From Neonectria sp. B-13 (Eukaryota > Ascomycota > Sordariomycetes > Hypocreales > Nectriaceae): a stretch of DNA of 64,000 bases. Positions within the stretch are counted from its first letter, which is position 1, and each line of letters opens with the position of its first letter. Positions 23,167-34,886 of the stretch are shown here, one piece after another. Location of the stretch: assembly GCA_002682825.1 (NCBI GenBank), contig NOKP01000006.1, forward strand, positions 1,798,001-1,862,000, in the 5' to 3' direction. A model generated the notes under the pieces. The model was not told the origin of the DNA and did no database searches. It saw only the letters and a program-made list of their open reading frames with translations. Both the position numbers and the translations under genes were made by a program.

Positions 23167-23856
23167 AAATTTCTCCATTGACTCCCGAGAATCTTCCTTT
23201 TGTTTGTTTCGGTCAGCATGCATATACATGTTTCCAGGAGTTTGAAGCCGGGGTCGGGCTCTAGTAACATAGAGGCCGAAAGGGCGTTTGGGATTTTTGA
23301 AGATATTATTAGCCGGGGAAAGCCGCAAGAGGTTCAAACTTATGGTCGGCGAGAGGAGAAGCTCTACACAATTGGCCCGTGGCCACCACATGTTGCAATC
23401 TCGCCCAGCAGTGTTATATAGCTGAAGTTGCAGTACTATGATATCAGTTACACACTACCTTGGTTCTCACGTCCCTGTTAAAGTGAATGGTTTTAACATT
23501 CTGGGCCACGATAAATCCAACCTTCTAGTCTATTCGTGTTGCGGAGGAACTTAACAATGTCTCTGGCTTGTCCATTGAGGTACCACTTAAATAGCCAGGC
23601 GGTGAGGTTTACGTCAGTCACTCGCCTAGACGACACTCCCTCATCCTCGATGTGGCAATGAGCTTTTGAAGCTCTAGTAGTGATATTAGTGGTGCGGTTA
23701 GGATGCAAGATGTGAGAAAACGGGGGAGGGGAATGCTCATAAATAGCTTGCTTTATCTTTTATATTGCCTGCAAGTTTCCAAAATAATGTTTCTATTTGC
23801 ACATATCCGTATTTTCCAAAATATCCGAAACTCCTAGCTCCTCTAAGTAAACGAGT
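23167..23856. other. Convergent 3' intergenic region
   Basis: 690 bases between the stop codons of the acyltransferase (+) and the amidohydrolase (-). It is AT-rich toward 23700-23830. No gene was seen; two 3' UTRs are expected. Confidence 0.55.
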
Positions 23857-25730
23857 CTATTGCTCCGGCCTGATATAGACCCTCTTTCCGCCCACCCACG
23901 TCTCCTTGACTGTCAGAGTCCGCAGGTCTTCCACGTCGTAGGACTCAACCGGCCGGTCCAAAACGACCCAATCGGCTAGAGCTCCCTCGCGGATGACCCC
24001 GGCACGGCCGTCGAGGAACGCGCCGTAGGCCGGAGCGCCTGTGAAGCCCCACAGGGCCTCGTCGAGGGTCAGCGCCTGGTCGGCGTACCAGCCGTCGGGC
24101 CCGCCGTCTGCGCCGCGGCCGGTGGCGGGGCTGCGGCGGGCGACGGCAGCGTAGATGCCCTGGAAGGGGTTCGGGGGTTCGACGGGGAAGTCGGAGCCGA
24201 GGACGGGGCGGGCCGGCAGCAGGGAGCGCATGCGGTAGGCGGAGTTGGCGAGGCGGTCGGGCCCGAGGCGGTCGAGGGCGTACTTCATGTCGGAGGTGGC
24301 GTGGGTGGGCTGGATGGAGGGCAGGATGCCGAGGGCGTGGATGCGGCGCTGATCGTGCGGATGGATGATCTGGGCGTGTTCGATGCGGAAGCGGTGTCTG
24401 GCTTGGCAGGCAGCGAGGGCGTGAAGCTGGTTCTCCCCGTCTTGGTGGTCTGCTTCTCGGAGATCCTGTTGTTGCTGGAGGTCGGCCTCGTCGGGGCACT
24501 GCTGGGAGAGGGCGGCCTCGAGAGCGTCGACAGCGTTGCGGTTGGCCAGGTCGCCGATGGCGTGGATGTTGACCTGGTAGCCGTCGGCGGCCCAGCGCTT
24601 AGAGACGTCGGTGAGGGCGGAGGCGTTGATGAGGAGAGATCCCGAGGTCCAGGGGTGGTCGGCGTAGGGCTCGAGCATGGCGCTGCCCCAACTGCCCAAG
24701 GCGCCGTCGGCAAACAGCTTGATGCTCTGGACGGCGAAGCGGTGGTCGTCGCGGGAAAACTTGACGGCCTCGTTGGGGCAGTAGGTGTTGCGCTGGGGAC
24801 ACTCGAGCATGGCGTAGACGCGCAGGGTCCAGTCGTCAGAGTTAGCCAGGTGCGAGTACAGCGTCAGGGTGTCGGGAGTGGCGCCGGCGTCGTGCATGCC
24901 GACGAGGCCGACCTCGTTGAGCCTCCGCATGGCCGACTTGACGTGGCGGGCCTTGAGCTCCGGGCCGGGCTTGGGCCACAGGTCCATGACCAGGTCCATG
25001 GCGTTGTCGCAGAAGACGCCCATGCCGGGCTCGCGGACGATCTCGCCGCCGGGGACCACGGCCGGGAGGTCGGCGGGCAGGAGGTCGAGGACGGCTTGGG
25101 AGACCCAGGTGCAGTGGACGTCGATGCGGTCCAGCATCATGTAGACGCCGCGGAGGCTGTCGTCCTGCTCAATGTCGGCCTTGGTGGAGGGAGTATCAGT
25201 CAGCCTGAAGGAAAGACAACAAGTGAGAACTGGGGCCATCTCACTGCTGTGGGCATGCGGCCGAAGAAGGTCTGGTCCCATCCAACGCCGCGGACCCAGT
25301 TGTCCTTGGATCCGGCCCCCGGGTTGTCTGCGACGTAGGCCGTGACGCGGTCGCGGACCTGCTGGAGCGTCTGCGAACCAAAGAGGTCGACCGAGTGCAG
25401 GAACTCGCCGTACTGCAGCAAGTGGCCATGGCCGTCCCAGAGGCCCGGGATCACGTAGCCATCGCGGGTCTGGACCTTGTCCGTTGCATCACCGGCTCCG
25501 GCTCCGGCTTCGGACCAGACCGCCGTGAAGGCGCCGTCGACAACGGAGAAGCATTGGGCGGCCGGCAGCTCCGAGTCTTGGGTCCGGACGCCCTTGTAGC
25601 AGTAGGTTCCGGGGCTTGGGCTGGACGGGCCAAGAAGCGGCTGCTGTTGGAGGCGGTATGCAACGGCCAGGACGACGACGACAATGGGGAGGGTTAAGCC
25701 CCATTTCAGCACGAGAGCGACGGCGCTCAT
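23857..25730 (-). CDS. Amidohydrolase-3 (YtcJ-like) metal hydrolase with N-terminal membrane anchor
   Basis: Two exons on the minus strand: 25730..25245 (162 codons) and 25179..23857, intron 25244..25180, total 602 residues. The acceptor is the last AG before GCCGAC, giving FFGRMPTA-ADIEQDDSLRG; the earlier AG at about 25206 leads straight to a stop. Seen: a hydrophobic N-terminus (about residues 7-25) likely to be a membrane anchor or signal; the metal-binding HxH in GLWDGHGHL (H101, H103); SIKLFADGALGS (K316, candidate carboxylated lysine); NIHAIGD (H368); RIEHAQI (H430); LGSDFPVEPPNPF (D492). These are the full set of expected metal ligands, so an active enzyme is likely. Relatives hydrolyse amides or carbamates, and the substrate here is not predictable. 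The gene body is clearly more GC-rich than its flanks. Confidence 0.88.
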
Positions 25731-27036
25731 TTTTTTTCCTTTTGCGATTTCTTTTCTGTGGGAGGACCACCAGCCGCGGGAGAAAGGAGGAGAAGAGATA
25801 GAGACTGAAGATGGGGAAGCAAAGACGCCGGAATGGCTTATTTTGAAGAGATCATGATAGGAAGTTAAGTTTGTAGTCGAGATGCCATGCTACGGAAGAC
25901 TGATATATCGAGCTTGGGGGTGGTGGGAGATAGCTTATCGATAGAGAACCCTCGTGGGGTATTTCCTTATCGGTGAGGGAAAAGTCTGGGGAAGGGAAGA
26001 CCTGTCCGTGTGTTCCTGGCTCCTGCAGCTCTTGTTTCCCTCGCTTATTTGCCCTTTTGCTAACCTGGACAGATGGAGGGAAGGGGAAACAAGACAGCGA
26101 ATAGGACAAGGTTGAGGGTTACCGATGTATGATTACTATGCATTCCTAGGTTGACTCTATTTCTTCGTTACTTAATTCCAACGACCGTTTCAACAAGTCG
26201 ACCATTTCCTCATAGTGACCACCACGAAAGCTAGGAAACTGGCTGCAACTAATTTGCGTCCACGATCAAATCATTGCAGCCCGTCCCCACACCGCCATTA
26301 ACGGCCGCCCTACCAGTTCAGCACCTCGGGCTAATTCTCGTCCGTATTTCAACTGCGGGAGCGTTCATGGAATTACAGAGAGCGGTGCAACTTGAGACAG
26401 CATCAGAGCTAACAGCGTGTGGTCGGCCACGCCCTTGTCTCGACGCCCCCCGTCTCACCGTGTCTCGCATGTGAAATATGCATCACTGCCATGTGGCTGC
26501 TCGTCCCGGAGCCACATCTGTCGTCGGGAAGCGGCGAGCTTGTTGGAGCTTGGACCCAGGCACCGATACCTTCATGGTCGGGCCAATTCAAGACACCGTC
26601 TTTCCTGGTCAAGATGGGACGGGAGTGGCCTGTCGCTGGTCCCCGTCGTTGGTCGCCGAATGGGTGCTCTCGCGTGTTAGATTATTACTCGCCTGTTCAT
26701 CCCCATCTTACTATGTGAGTCTCAGGATGTGGTTAGCTCTTCACGATTGCCCTGTGGGTAGCTGTGCATCTCCGTTCGTTCGCCTCCAATCCCAAAGTAA
26801 AACAAGCCGATTCTATTGTTCCTCTGTGTTGCCATTGCCACGAGTGGACTCGTGAATGAATACCTGCCGGGGTCACAACCTCCCGAGTACGAATACTTAC
26901 TTAAACCTCACGACCGGCTCATCTCTACCTCAGGCCAGTTGGCCTCATCAATATAAGTAGTCAAGCACCGCAGCACAAGACCAAGTAAAACAACCACAAC
27001 AACAACAACCTCAATCCTTCTGAAAAGCCACCCATC
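25731..27036. promoter_or_regulatory. Divergent intergenic region amidohydrolase / phosphatase
   Basis: 1.3 kb between two divergent start codons. No supported gene; the open frames at 26.4-26.9 kb overlap in several frames and lack motifs. It must contain both promoters. An ACAACAACAACAAC run lies just before the phosphatase start (about 26995-27012). Confidence 0.5.
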
Positions 27037-27938
27037 ATGCCTCTTTCCCGCTCCGAGCTGGAGGCCCTCGCCTCCATCCACGTCAGCAAGCCCATCCCCG
27101 GCGACGTCCTCAGCCGCGCCCTGTCCTCGCCGCCCTTCGTCCCCACGCGCTCCCTCATCAACATCCGCGACCTCGGCGCCGTGCCCGGCAGCGCCCTGCC
27201 GCGGGGCCGCTTCTACCGGTCCGGCGCCCTGGACCACGCGGCTGCCGACCCGGAGGCCATCGCCTGGCTCGCGGCCCACGTGCGCCGCATCTTCGACCTG
27301 CGCAAGGCCCACGAGCGCGAGTCCAGCCCCAGCCCCGCGGTGCCGGGCGTCGAGAACGTCTGGTTCGAGCAGGACGGCCTGCACACGCCGCCGGCGCTGG
27401 ACGAGTTCGTTGCGGGCGGGGGCAGCGATGCCTGGAAGCGCCAGTACCTGATGGTTGCGCGCTTGTACAAGCCAACCCTGCGCGCCGTGCTGGAGCATGT
27501 GCGGGACCGGCCAGCCGAACCCTTTCTCTTCCACTGCACTGGTATGTGGACTCAAGCCGGCACTTGTCCAAAGCCTAGAGTTCCCTGCTGATCAAGACTT
27601 CTCGTACAGCCGGCCGAGACCGCACTGGCGTCGTCGCCGGTCTCCTGCAGAGCCTCGCCGGCACGTCCCCCGACGACGTCGTCTTCGACTACATGCTGTC
27701 GCGCATCGGCACCGAGGTTGCGCGCGAGAGGCTCGCCGCTTTCGCCATGTCCACTGTGGGCATCACGGATCTGGAGACCCCAGGCTTCTGGAATCTGGTC
27801 GACCTGACGCCGTCGTACTGGAACGCCTTCATGGAGGGGCTCCAGGAGGAGTATGGGGGCTGGGAGGGCTATGTCACCAAGGGTCTGGGGTTTTCGAAAG
27901 CGGATCTGGAGACGATCAAGAAGAACCTGAGGGAGTAA
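27037..27938 (+). CDS. Protein tyrosine phosphatase, Y_phosphatase3 (LipA-like) family
   Basis: Two exons: 27037..27541 and 27610..27938, intron 27542..27609, total 277 residues. The intron cuts the active-site loop: exon 1 ends FLFHCT and exon 2 begins AGRDRTGVVAGLL, giving the Cys-x5-Arg signature HCTAGRDRTG (nucleophile C167, R173). Further family features: the N-terminal SLINIRDLGAVPGSALPRGR and FYRSGALD, IFDLRKAHERE, and a C-terminal helical part (VVFDYMLSRIGTEVARERL, YVTKGLGFSKADLETIKKNL). Fungal members of this family are small soluble phosphatases acting on phosphotyrosine or phosphoinositides; the substrate cannot be told. It lies alone between an amidohydrolase and a small basic protein gene, with no functional link evident. 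Confidence 0.9.
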
Positions 27939-28809
27939 CTTGTGTGTTTGAGTGGCACCCAGAGCCTCCTTGGTATATGGGGGGAGGTTACTTCCGTCTT
28001 CACTAGATTTGTATGGACGCTTAAGTACCCCTGAGCTCATTGATACTACTATGTAGTGGTCAGGATAGCACGTGTGAAGACGCCAGCCATGACCATTTAG
28101 CACCGTCATCGCAAGAGTACGCTATTTCGATGTCCCAACTTAGAAACAAGACAGCCCATGGCCTTGTTGCTTGTGACGTCGCAGCCCTGCTGATTCGTGC
28201 TTCCCGATTTATCCAATACATACCCACCCCATTTTCCTATTCCCTCCCACAATTCCAGTTCCCAGTTAGCCTTCTATGACATCACACCCCCCCAAACGAC
28301 ACAACCGTGGTGAGACCCTGCATGGGTTCTGGAGCCACGTCCCCGGCCCCTCTTTTTATCCGCCAATCGACGGGCCGTGCCCTCCACGACGGTGACGTTA
28401 TCCGCCCTCCCACGCTCCCACGGACCACCACCCGCGGAAGGTCTTGGACTGTTTTGAGGCAGGTTTTTGGGCACTTTGCACAGCGTTACAGATTTCCTGG
28501 GATCGACAATGCAGGCAATCGCAAACCGTAGGGCTCTTGGTATGCCATCATCGCCATGGGTGCGGCGTCATGGGCGATCAACTTGTTAGATGTCATCTGT
28601 GGCTGCCAACTACGTCGTCAGCCAAGGTAAGAACCCTACAGGTTACAATGTTGATCTAAACCAATATATATACTCATGTTCATTCCATTAAGACAGTTTA
28701 TTATCATCTCAAGCCACATCAACATTCACACACAAGCAAACAACTTCACTTTACAAACCACATCACCCCCTTCAAACACTTAACAATCCTCAACATCAAC
28801 AACTCCAAC
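27939..28809. other. Intergenic region upstream of the small basic protein
   Basis: 871 bases. No supported gene. The last 140 bases before the start at 28810 are rich in CA/ACA (CATCAACATTCACACACAAG) and poor in G, an A/C-rich leader typical of strongly expressed fungal genes. TATATATA at about 28665-28672 could be a TATA-like element roughly 140 bases upstream of the ATG; this is inference from position. Confidence 0.5.
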
Positions 28810-29163
28810 ATGCCTATCACACGCACCCACCCCCATACCACCACCACCCGCGCCACTCCCCGCGCTCCTCGAAAGTCCATGTTCGGTCGTCGCCGCGCTG
28901 CTCCCCGTAACCACCAGCAAGCCGTCACCACAACCACCACCACAACCACAACCCGCCGTCGCGGCTTCTTCGGCCCCAAGAAGCCCCAAACTACTCGTGA
29001 CACCGTTGTTCAACAACATCGCAAGCCCACCATGAAGGACAAGGTCAGCGGCGCCCTGCTCAAGCTCAAGGGCAGCCTCACCCACCGACCAGCCGTCAAG
29101 GCCGCTGGCACTCGCCGCATGCATGGCACCGATGGTCGTGGCACTCGCCGCCATGCCATCTAA
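28810..29163 (+). CDS. Small basic Thr/Arg/Lys-rich conserved fungal protein
   Basis: Single exon, 117 residues. I believe similar short proteins occur across Sordariomycetes, but I know no function. Seen: a basic N-terminus with RTHPHTTTTRATPRAPRKSM, a polythreonine run (nine Thr) flanked by RRRGFFGPKK, then a more structured and probably conserved C-terminal block MKDKVSGALLKLKGSLTHRP followed by AAGTRRMHGTDGRG. There is no signal peptide or membrane segment. High basic charge suggests nucleic-acid binding, but that is only composition. The A/C-rich leader and TATA-like element suggest regulated or strong expression. It converges on a large uncharacterised gene. Confidence 0.7.
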   Translation: MPITRTHPHTTTTRATPRAPRKSMFGRRRAAPRNHQQAVTTTTTTTTTRRRGFFGPKKPQTTRDTVVQQHRKPTMKDKVSGALLKLKGSLTHRPAVKAAGTRRMHGTDGRGTRRHAI

Positions 29164-29632
29164 ACAATCCACAATCAAGCGATCTTTACACGAGGGGAAA
29201 TAGAACGGCCACATGAATAGAGATACCCGAGGAATATGAGGAGGGCCAGTTCGAATGTACTATTATCTTGTTACTAGCGTTGGATGTGGACCATGAAATC
29301 TTATTACGTTGCTCAATAAAGCAGAATCGTCCTTTGAACGTGCCTCTCCAGCAACTACTGTCTATTATACCCTGCCAAAACAAAGGAAAACTGAGAACGA
29401 AAATCATCAATGCCGACTTGCTTTTGCCCACAATCGTACTCATCTCTTCAATAGCCCCATTGAGGGCTATCACAATGAGGGCTATCACAAATGTTGCTGG
29501 ACACTCAGTCCCCTCCCGACCTCTTCAAAAGCCCGGGCTTAATCTGCCTCGGCGAACTTGCAGGTTGTTACTCAAACTCAACATCGGCCTCTTCCTCATA
29601 GCGAGGTTCTCCCCGAATACCGCCATTCCCGT
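29164..29632. other. Convergent 3' intergenic region
   Basis: 469 AT-rich bases between the stop codons of the small basic protein (+) and the large uncharacterised gene (-). A 12-base direct duplication GAGGGCTATCAC occurs near 29461-29487. No gene was seen. Confidence 0.5.
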
Positions 29633-31650
29633 CTAATGTAGTTCGTCGACGTCATCTCCTTCGACTCCGGCTGGGCGACAGGATGGTGCAAGGCGTATCT
29701 CTCCGTGAAGCTTGCGCACATTGTCGGCCGCACGAGGGATCTGGGGAAACGAAACTGCTAGTGACGACGATAAAGGGCGGTGGTGACCTCTGCGAGCAGA
29801 CGGACTGACCAGATCTTGGATATTCGATGTGGACAGGCGATTGGAAATCAATCGATTCTTGTCCCGTGGGGTTAGAGAAGGGGGTGTGACAGAAATAAAA
29901 CTGGATGCGAGTTCATCCACTTCGTTTGCGTTAACCCCTGAGATCTTGAGTTTGGTGTACTTTCGGAATGCCATCTCCAGATCCTCGAGAGCCTCTTTGC
30001 TGGGAGATGGATGCTTCTTCACCCCCCTGTTGGATGCACTCTTATCAGTATCCGTATCCATCTCGACCAAGTCGTGGCGTGTTCGTGCCACGGGATCCAC
30101 GAGTTTTCGCTCACTTGCTTTCATGGCGATCAACTCCAGTGGTCGGGCCTGCATCAACCCCTCTCGCCCAAGCCCGAGTGAGACCCCGCCCAGCAGGGAA
30201 TCCGACAATAAGTGCGTAGGTCTCAAGTTCCTCATTGTAGGGCTTTCATCGGGACTAGACGTCGAGATTTTCTCAACTCGAATCCGAGGGGTTGATGATC
30301 CAACGGGCGGGGTATTCAAGATCCTATCTTCGATGTCGTTGTCGAATCCTTTCTCAGACTCAAAGGGATTGCGTGGGACTGGTGGGATTGTATCGCTGTC
30401 ATTGCCCGCTTCCATTTTCAGTCGGCTTTCAAACGTTGTTGGCGCACGGGACCCTCCATACTCGGCGAACGGATCGTCCAAAGACTTGCCACTCCGAAGC
30501 GACTTGCCATCATCCGCGACCGGCTTTCGAGCAACCTGGCCGCCAACGATCCGCTGCACTTTCTTTTTGTTGAGGTTGTCGCCTTCATTGAGCCGGATCT
30601 CGATAGTGCTGATCGGGGACATGGCTGCAGGGGAAGGAAGAGGCGTCCTAGCGAGCCCATCGTCTCCGTCGTTGTTGACTTGCACTCCAACCTTGCCTCG
30701 ACCTTTCGCATTTTCGAATGAATTCTTTGATTGCAGGCGATCCCATGCATGGGAAACTTTGGCAAACATTTTAGATGAAACCATACGTGTGAGCTTAGAC
30801 GCCGATGAATTTGCCACCTGGGGAGTTGAAGGCTTCAAGGCGTCGGTAGCAGCCAGCATAGCATATAGCTTCTGGTTGATTTCTTCGGGGTTGGTAGGCT
30901 CAGCAGCGACAGCAGAGGCCCCAAGACCCGCTGTCTTTCGATACCTCACGTTCCCGTCCACATCTCCGAGGGGAACGGAGGTCGATGCCTGCAGACCAGC
31001 CGTAGGATGGGACTTGAGGGGGTCAAGGCAAAGCGTTTTAGACTGGGGAAGAGGTCGTTGTAAGCCAGACTCCTTTCGTTTCTGGTTCGAGTCTGCTCGC
31101 GATCGGGTACTGGCATTCTGTCTTAATGTTCTTCCTGAGTTTTTTGGGGAATGTTTTTCAACCCGGGCCGTTCGAACGCGAGCATCAGGAGATGTGGTGT
31201 ACTTTTCAAGACGAGACGAAACTTTTCGGGGTGACGTCGCCGGGCGAACTCTGGATTCGATGGTAGTCTTGTATGGTTTCGATGGCAGCGGTGATTGCTC
31301 TTCATTGAAATCCTCTCTTGGGAATCTGTTGCTATGTCGGTCTCGCAGTGTTGGAGTAGAATCGTCTAAAAGACGGCTAGCCATCTCATCGATGCTACTT
31401 GCGTAGCGGCTGTGCCTTTTCCGAGGTGGTCGCTTCGGGCCCTCGCTAGAAACGGATGCGGGAACTGTGGGAGGCTCTGCGTCTTCTGCGCATGTCAGTA
31501 TGCTTCTTCTAGAGTTCAGGGCTGGGTAAGACCTTGTTTCTTGTTGTTTGGAGCATGAAGCGACTCCACCAAATGTTTCTGGCGGCGACGGGAGCCCAGC
31601 GATCTAAGCAAGCTCCTCTTTTTCCCATAAGTGACGGTGGTCGATGCCAT
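29633..31650 (-). CDS. Large uncharacterised Ser/Arg-rich fungal protein
   Basis: Main frame 31486..29633 on the minus strand, with an N-terminal exon starting MASTTVTYGKKRSLL at 31650. About 645 residues; family not recognised beyond a motif I have seen in fungal proteins, RKRHSRYASSIDEMASRLL. Mostly disordered and basic/Ser-rich, with a probably helical segment PEEINQKLYAMLAATDAL, a KLTRMVSSKMFAKVSHAWDR segment, and a C-terminal helix EALEDLEMAFRKYTKL. No membrane segments. Splicing is unclear: donor 31532 with acceptor 31487 leaves the frame off by one, while an alternative donor at 31569 gives a consistent 644-residue product. The intergenic region upstream (2.3 kb) is shared with the FAM210-like gene. 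Function unknown. Confidence 0.72.
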
Positions 31651-33984
31651 TTTTGGCACCGAGGTGATTGCAAAACGAGTGACTAAAGGAGTAACAAAAA
31701 GAGTGGGAAAAACGAGTGGACGGGAAGAAGCTGGTTGTTGGAGAAAGCTTGGCCGTGAAGGGAGAAATGGCCGTGGGTGGGTTCAGTATGTGCAGTGAAT
31801 CAGACAGTGAGCAAGCCTCGATGCGAGGGAAAGAGACTTGTCACAAACGACCGCCGGGGTCGTATAGATGATCTGAAAAGGAAGGAAGGAGTTTCTTTGC
31901 TCGCAGACTCATCAGTAAGGATCCAGCTCCCAGGGAGGGAGATATTGGGGAACGTGAATAGGCTTCAGAGAGGTGAGAGAGAAATGAATCAGGAGAAGTG
32001 GCGGCAAAAAGGTGTATCGATGAGAGAAGAAGGAGCTTACAATGGGTCACGATGAAATAGAGTGAGTTTCCAAATGCGGCAGCGTATTGGTGTGCGATGT
32101 CGGAGGCAGCAACTGCTGTTGACAGCTGCCCAGTGGAAGGAGCAGGAGTACCAACTGCAGGATTGGCTGGTTCTGATAGCCTCGAGCTCTAAAGCGCTCC
32201 GAAGTGCGCACCGGGCAAGTTCAAGAAACAAATGGCTTGAGTTATTCGTGAAAAATACTCCGTTTTGCTCCAGCGGGCTGGTTTTGTGAGGACCGTGATT
32301 CTCGAAATACCGGGACTTAAATGGTTGTCTTATGCTGGCAACCAACTCGAAAGGGCACCACACCGAGAACAAAAGCTTGGGAGACCCTGGGTAAATATCA
32401 TAGCAAATGCATCGCTCTAGCTCCTACAGCCAGAAGTTTGACAGCTCGCTGTCAAAGGAAATGGATAAAGAGAAGCGAGTTCCCGTAGACCGCCTAGAAC
32501 CTTACTTATCAGGATAATGTTGCGTGAAGCACACACTGCTGTCGTCCTACCTCGGATTTTGTCTCCGCCCAATGCTGTAGCAACTTTCTATCGTTGTGCA
32601 GCTACGCAAATACTGGACTTGGAAATGCCGCTGCTCGTCGCACCGCTGGCCATGTTTGAGATCCGGTCACTTCTCTTAGGGTCTCGGTTGGCTGTCTCTC
32701 GGGTTCCATCCATTCAGCCAAGCCGTGAAGCCTTCGGCAGCCAGCGGCCGAATCGAACCGGTTAGACAAGAACAATTCTGGGGTTTCAGCCTCGGGTGCT
32801 TCCGATGGTCGATACCTAGAGAAGGAGGTTGAATGGAGACATCCGTGTCTATTATTGCATCGTCGCCCTCACATTTGACACCGAGAAATGCGCTTTAGCC
32901 ACTGCAAGAAATACGGGGTCTGTTCAATTCTACTCATCAGTGGTTTTCTTCCACGTTGGCCGGGGGCGTCACGTTGAAGTTCTTCCCGCTCAAAGCTGTC
33001 TAGGTTCCCGTGAAGGAGATATGCCATGGCTGCCAGTGTGTAAACAAGCGCTAGGAGCAGGCAAATCGTACGAACAAGAAGGAAATTGGATTAAGGAGTA
33101 AATTGCCACATTACTGATCCCAGCTTCTCGCCATCGGGAACATAAGTGGCAACATGCCTGACGCCTGGCGGATGGGCTTGCCTCCCGAGACTCCTCGTTG
33201 GCCCTTGTCATAGCAGTCATGACACACACTCACTTGGCCGAAAGATTATTTCCGGGATATACCATGGTCGTTGGTGGTTCGGCCACACTCGAGACCAAGG
33301 ACACCACGGAGACCACCTACTCCTTTTGAGTATGTTGTTTCTGATGATGACAACGAGGGTAATCCAACCTTTCACACAGTCCCTGAAGCGGCCAACTAGT
33401 CGAGAAGAAGGGATCAACAGACCATCAAGGGCTTCCCAATTTGAATCAATGTCTTGTTTTTGTGTGCACAAAGACCACCCATTTAGAACTCGTGCATCGT
33501 GAGCAGACCTTCACAGCTCCTTGAACGTCGTCACTCAGGCCAGCACGTGATGTTGCACATGGCACGGCATCGAAAGGTGTGTGTGGCGCAGCAAAGTCAA
33601 GCCCCGGAAGTCCGTCCCTCTGTGGCGCGTTTTTACATCATAGCCTTTCCAAAAATTCCCTTTTTGAAGTTATCGCGCGGGTACCATTTCTCGGACGACA
33701 AGCGGCATAGCACATTGTTGTAGTTAGGTTTGTATCAGGATTCTTTGGTTGTTTCTGTTGCCGCTATCCTCCTTCGCGACTCCTCGAGATCGACACGACA
33801 TCCGAGTACTCCGGTAACCTCTCGCCCCCTCGGTTACCAAATCCCGCTCCGAACTGCCAGAACTCGCGAGGCGGTTCATTCCAGACCGAACACGTTTACG
33901 AAAACACCCCGGGAATACTAAGACGCTCCTGTAGACGTCTAGACTCACGTCTGGCTGTCAAGGACACCAGTCTCGTCGAGAACC
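31651..33984. other. Divergent 2.3 kb intergenic region
   Basis: Lies between the large uncharacterised gene (-) and the FAM210-like gene (+). No supported gene. Open frames are short in all phases. It should contain both promoters; no clear repeats or regulatory motifs were identified. Confidence 0.5.
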
Positions 33985-34886
33985 ATGTTGCGACAATCCG
34001 TCCGAGGCGTGGGGCTTCCCCTAAAGGCGTTCGGCCAGTCAACCCAGCAGGCGGCATGGAACGGTGCTTGGAGAAGAATGTTTACCTCTCAGACGAAAAG
34101 CCGAGTTTCGTCTGAGCTGTGGCGGTGGAAGACAGCCCCGTGGCAGGGCCTGTTGGCGAAGATCCGCCCAAAGACGTTCACGACCCCCGGTACACTTCAA
34201 GGTGTATTGAGGCGTGGATTTCGATTCTCAGCCCGGCGGAATGCAGACAAAGGACCGACAGTCAAGGAGATTGCGCAACCGACAGGATTGAAGGCGCGAC
34301 TCAAGAAGCTTATCAAGGATTATGGCTGGGTCACGCTGGGTGTCTACATCGGCCTGACGATTCTGGATTTCCCCTTCTGCTTCTTGTTCGTCAGGGCAGT
34401 CGGCACGGAGGCGATTGGTGAGTTGATTCGGCTTTCTCCCTTGGGGTTATTTCATGGCTAATGCGAGTTGGTCGGATTGTTAGGCAGGGTTGAGCACTCT
34501 ATCACATCAACTGCCAAGGAGGTGATTCCTGAGTCTGTAAAGGAGGCCTGGCATTCGCTCTGGTTGTCCTTCAAGAAGGCCGAGTCCAAAGCGTTTGGCG
34601 ATGGCGATATAAGTGACACGATGGAGATGGCCACCTGGGGAGTTGAGCAGGCTGAGAAGCAGAACCACAATGCTGCTAGTATGTTATCACCCACTCGTCG
34701 GCTCCACGACAAGCAGCTGTGAAATCTAACGAAATTTTTACAGGTCTCGCAACTCAGCTGGCATTCGCTTATGCCATCCATAAAAGCTTTATCTTCCTTC
34801 GGGTGCCCCTAACTGCCTGGCTTACCCCCAAGGTTGCCAAACTCCTCCAATCGTGGGGCTGGAAGGTCGGCAAGAAGCCAACCTAA
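33985..34886 (+). CDS. DUF1279/FAM210 family mitochondrial membrane protein
   Basis: Three exons: 33985..34417, 34484..34678, 34744..34886, introns of 66 and 65 bases, total 256 residues, all in phase. The N-terminal 90 residues are Arg/Ser/Gln-rich without acidic clusters, like a mitochondrial targeting region (MLRQSVRGVGLPLKAFGQST). Then comes the DUF1279 core LKKLIKDYGWVTLGVYIGLT followed by ILDFPFCFLFVRAVG, one clear membrane helix with the conserved Asp-Phe-Pro-Phe, a soluble stretch, and a C-terminal SLATQLAFAYAIHKSFIFLR and VPLTAWLTPKVAKLLQSWGW segment. Human FAM210A/B carry the same domain and sit in mitochondria; fungal members have sometimes been labelled Nat2-like N-acetyltransferase, a label with weak support. 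Molecular role uncertain. Confidence 0.87.

Noticed and set aside
24301..25338. 345-codon plus-strand frame opposite the amidohydrolase
   Set aside because: It is a GC-rich antisense shadow. The minus strand encodes all expected amidohydrolase metal ligands.
29829..31406. 525-codon open frame on the plus strand
   Set aside because: It is exactly antisense to the large uncharacterised gene, whose frame carries better protein features and a spliceable N-terminus. The Ser/Arg-rich codon use of the sense gene explains the open antisense frame.
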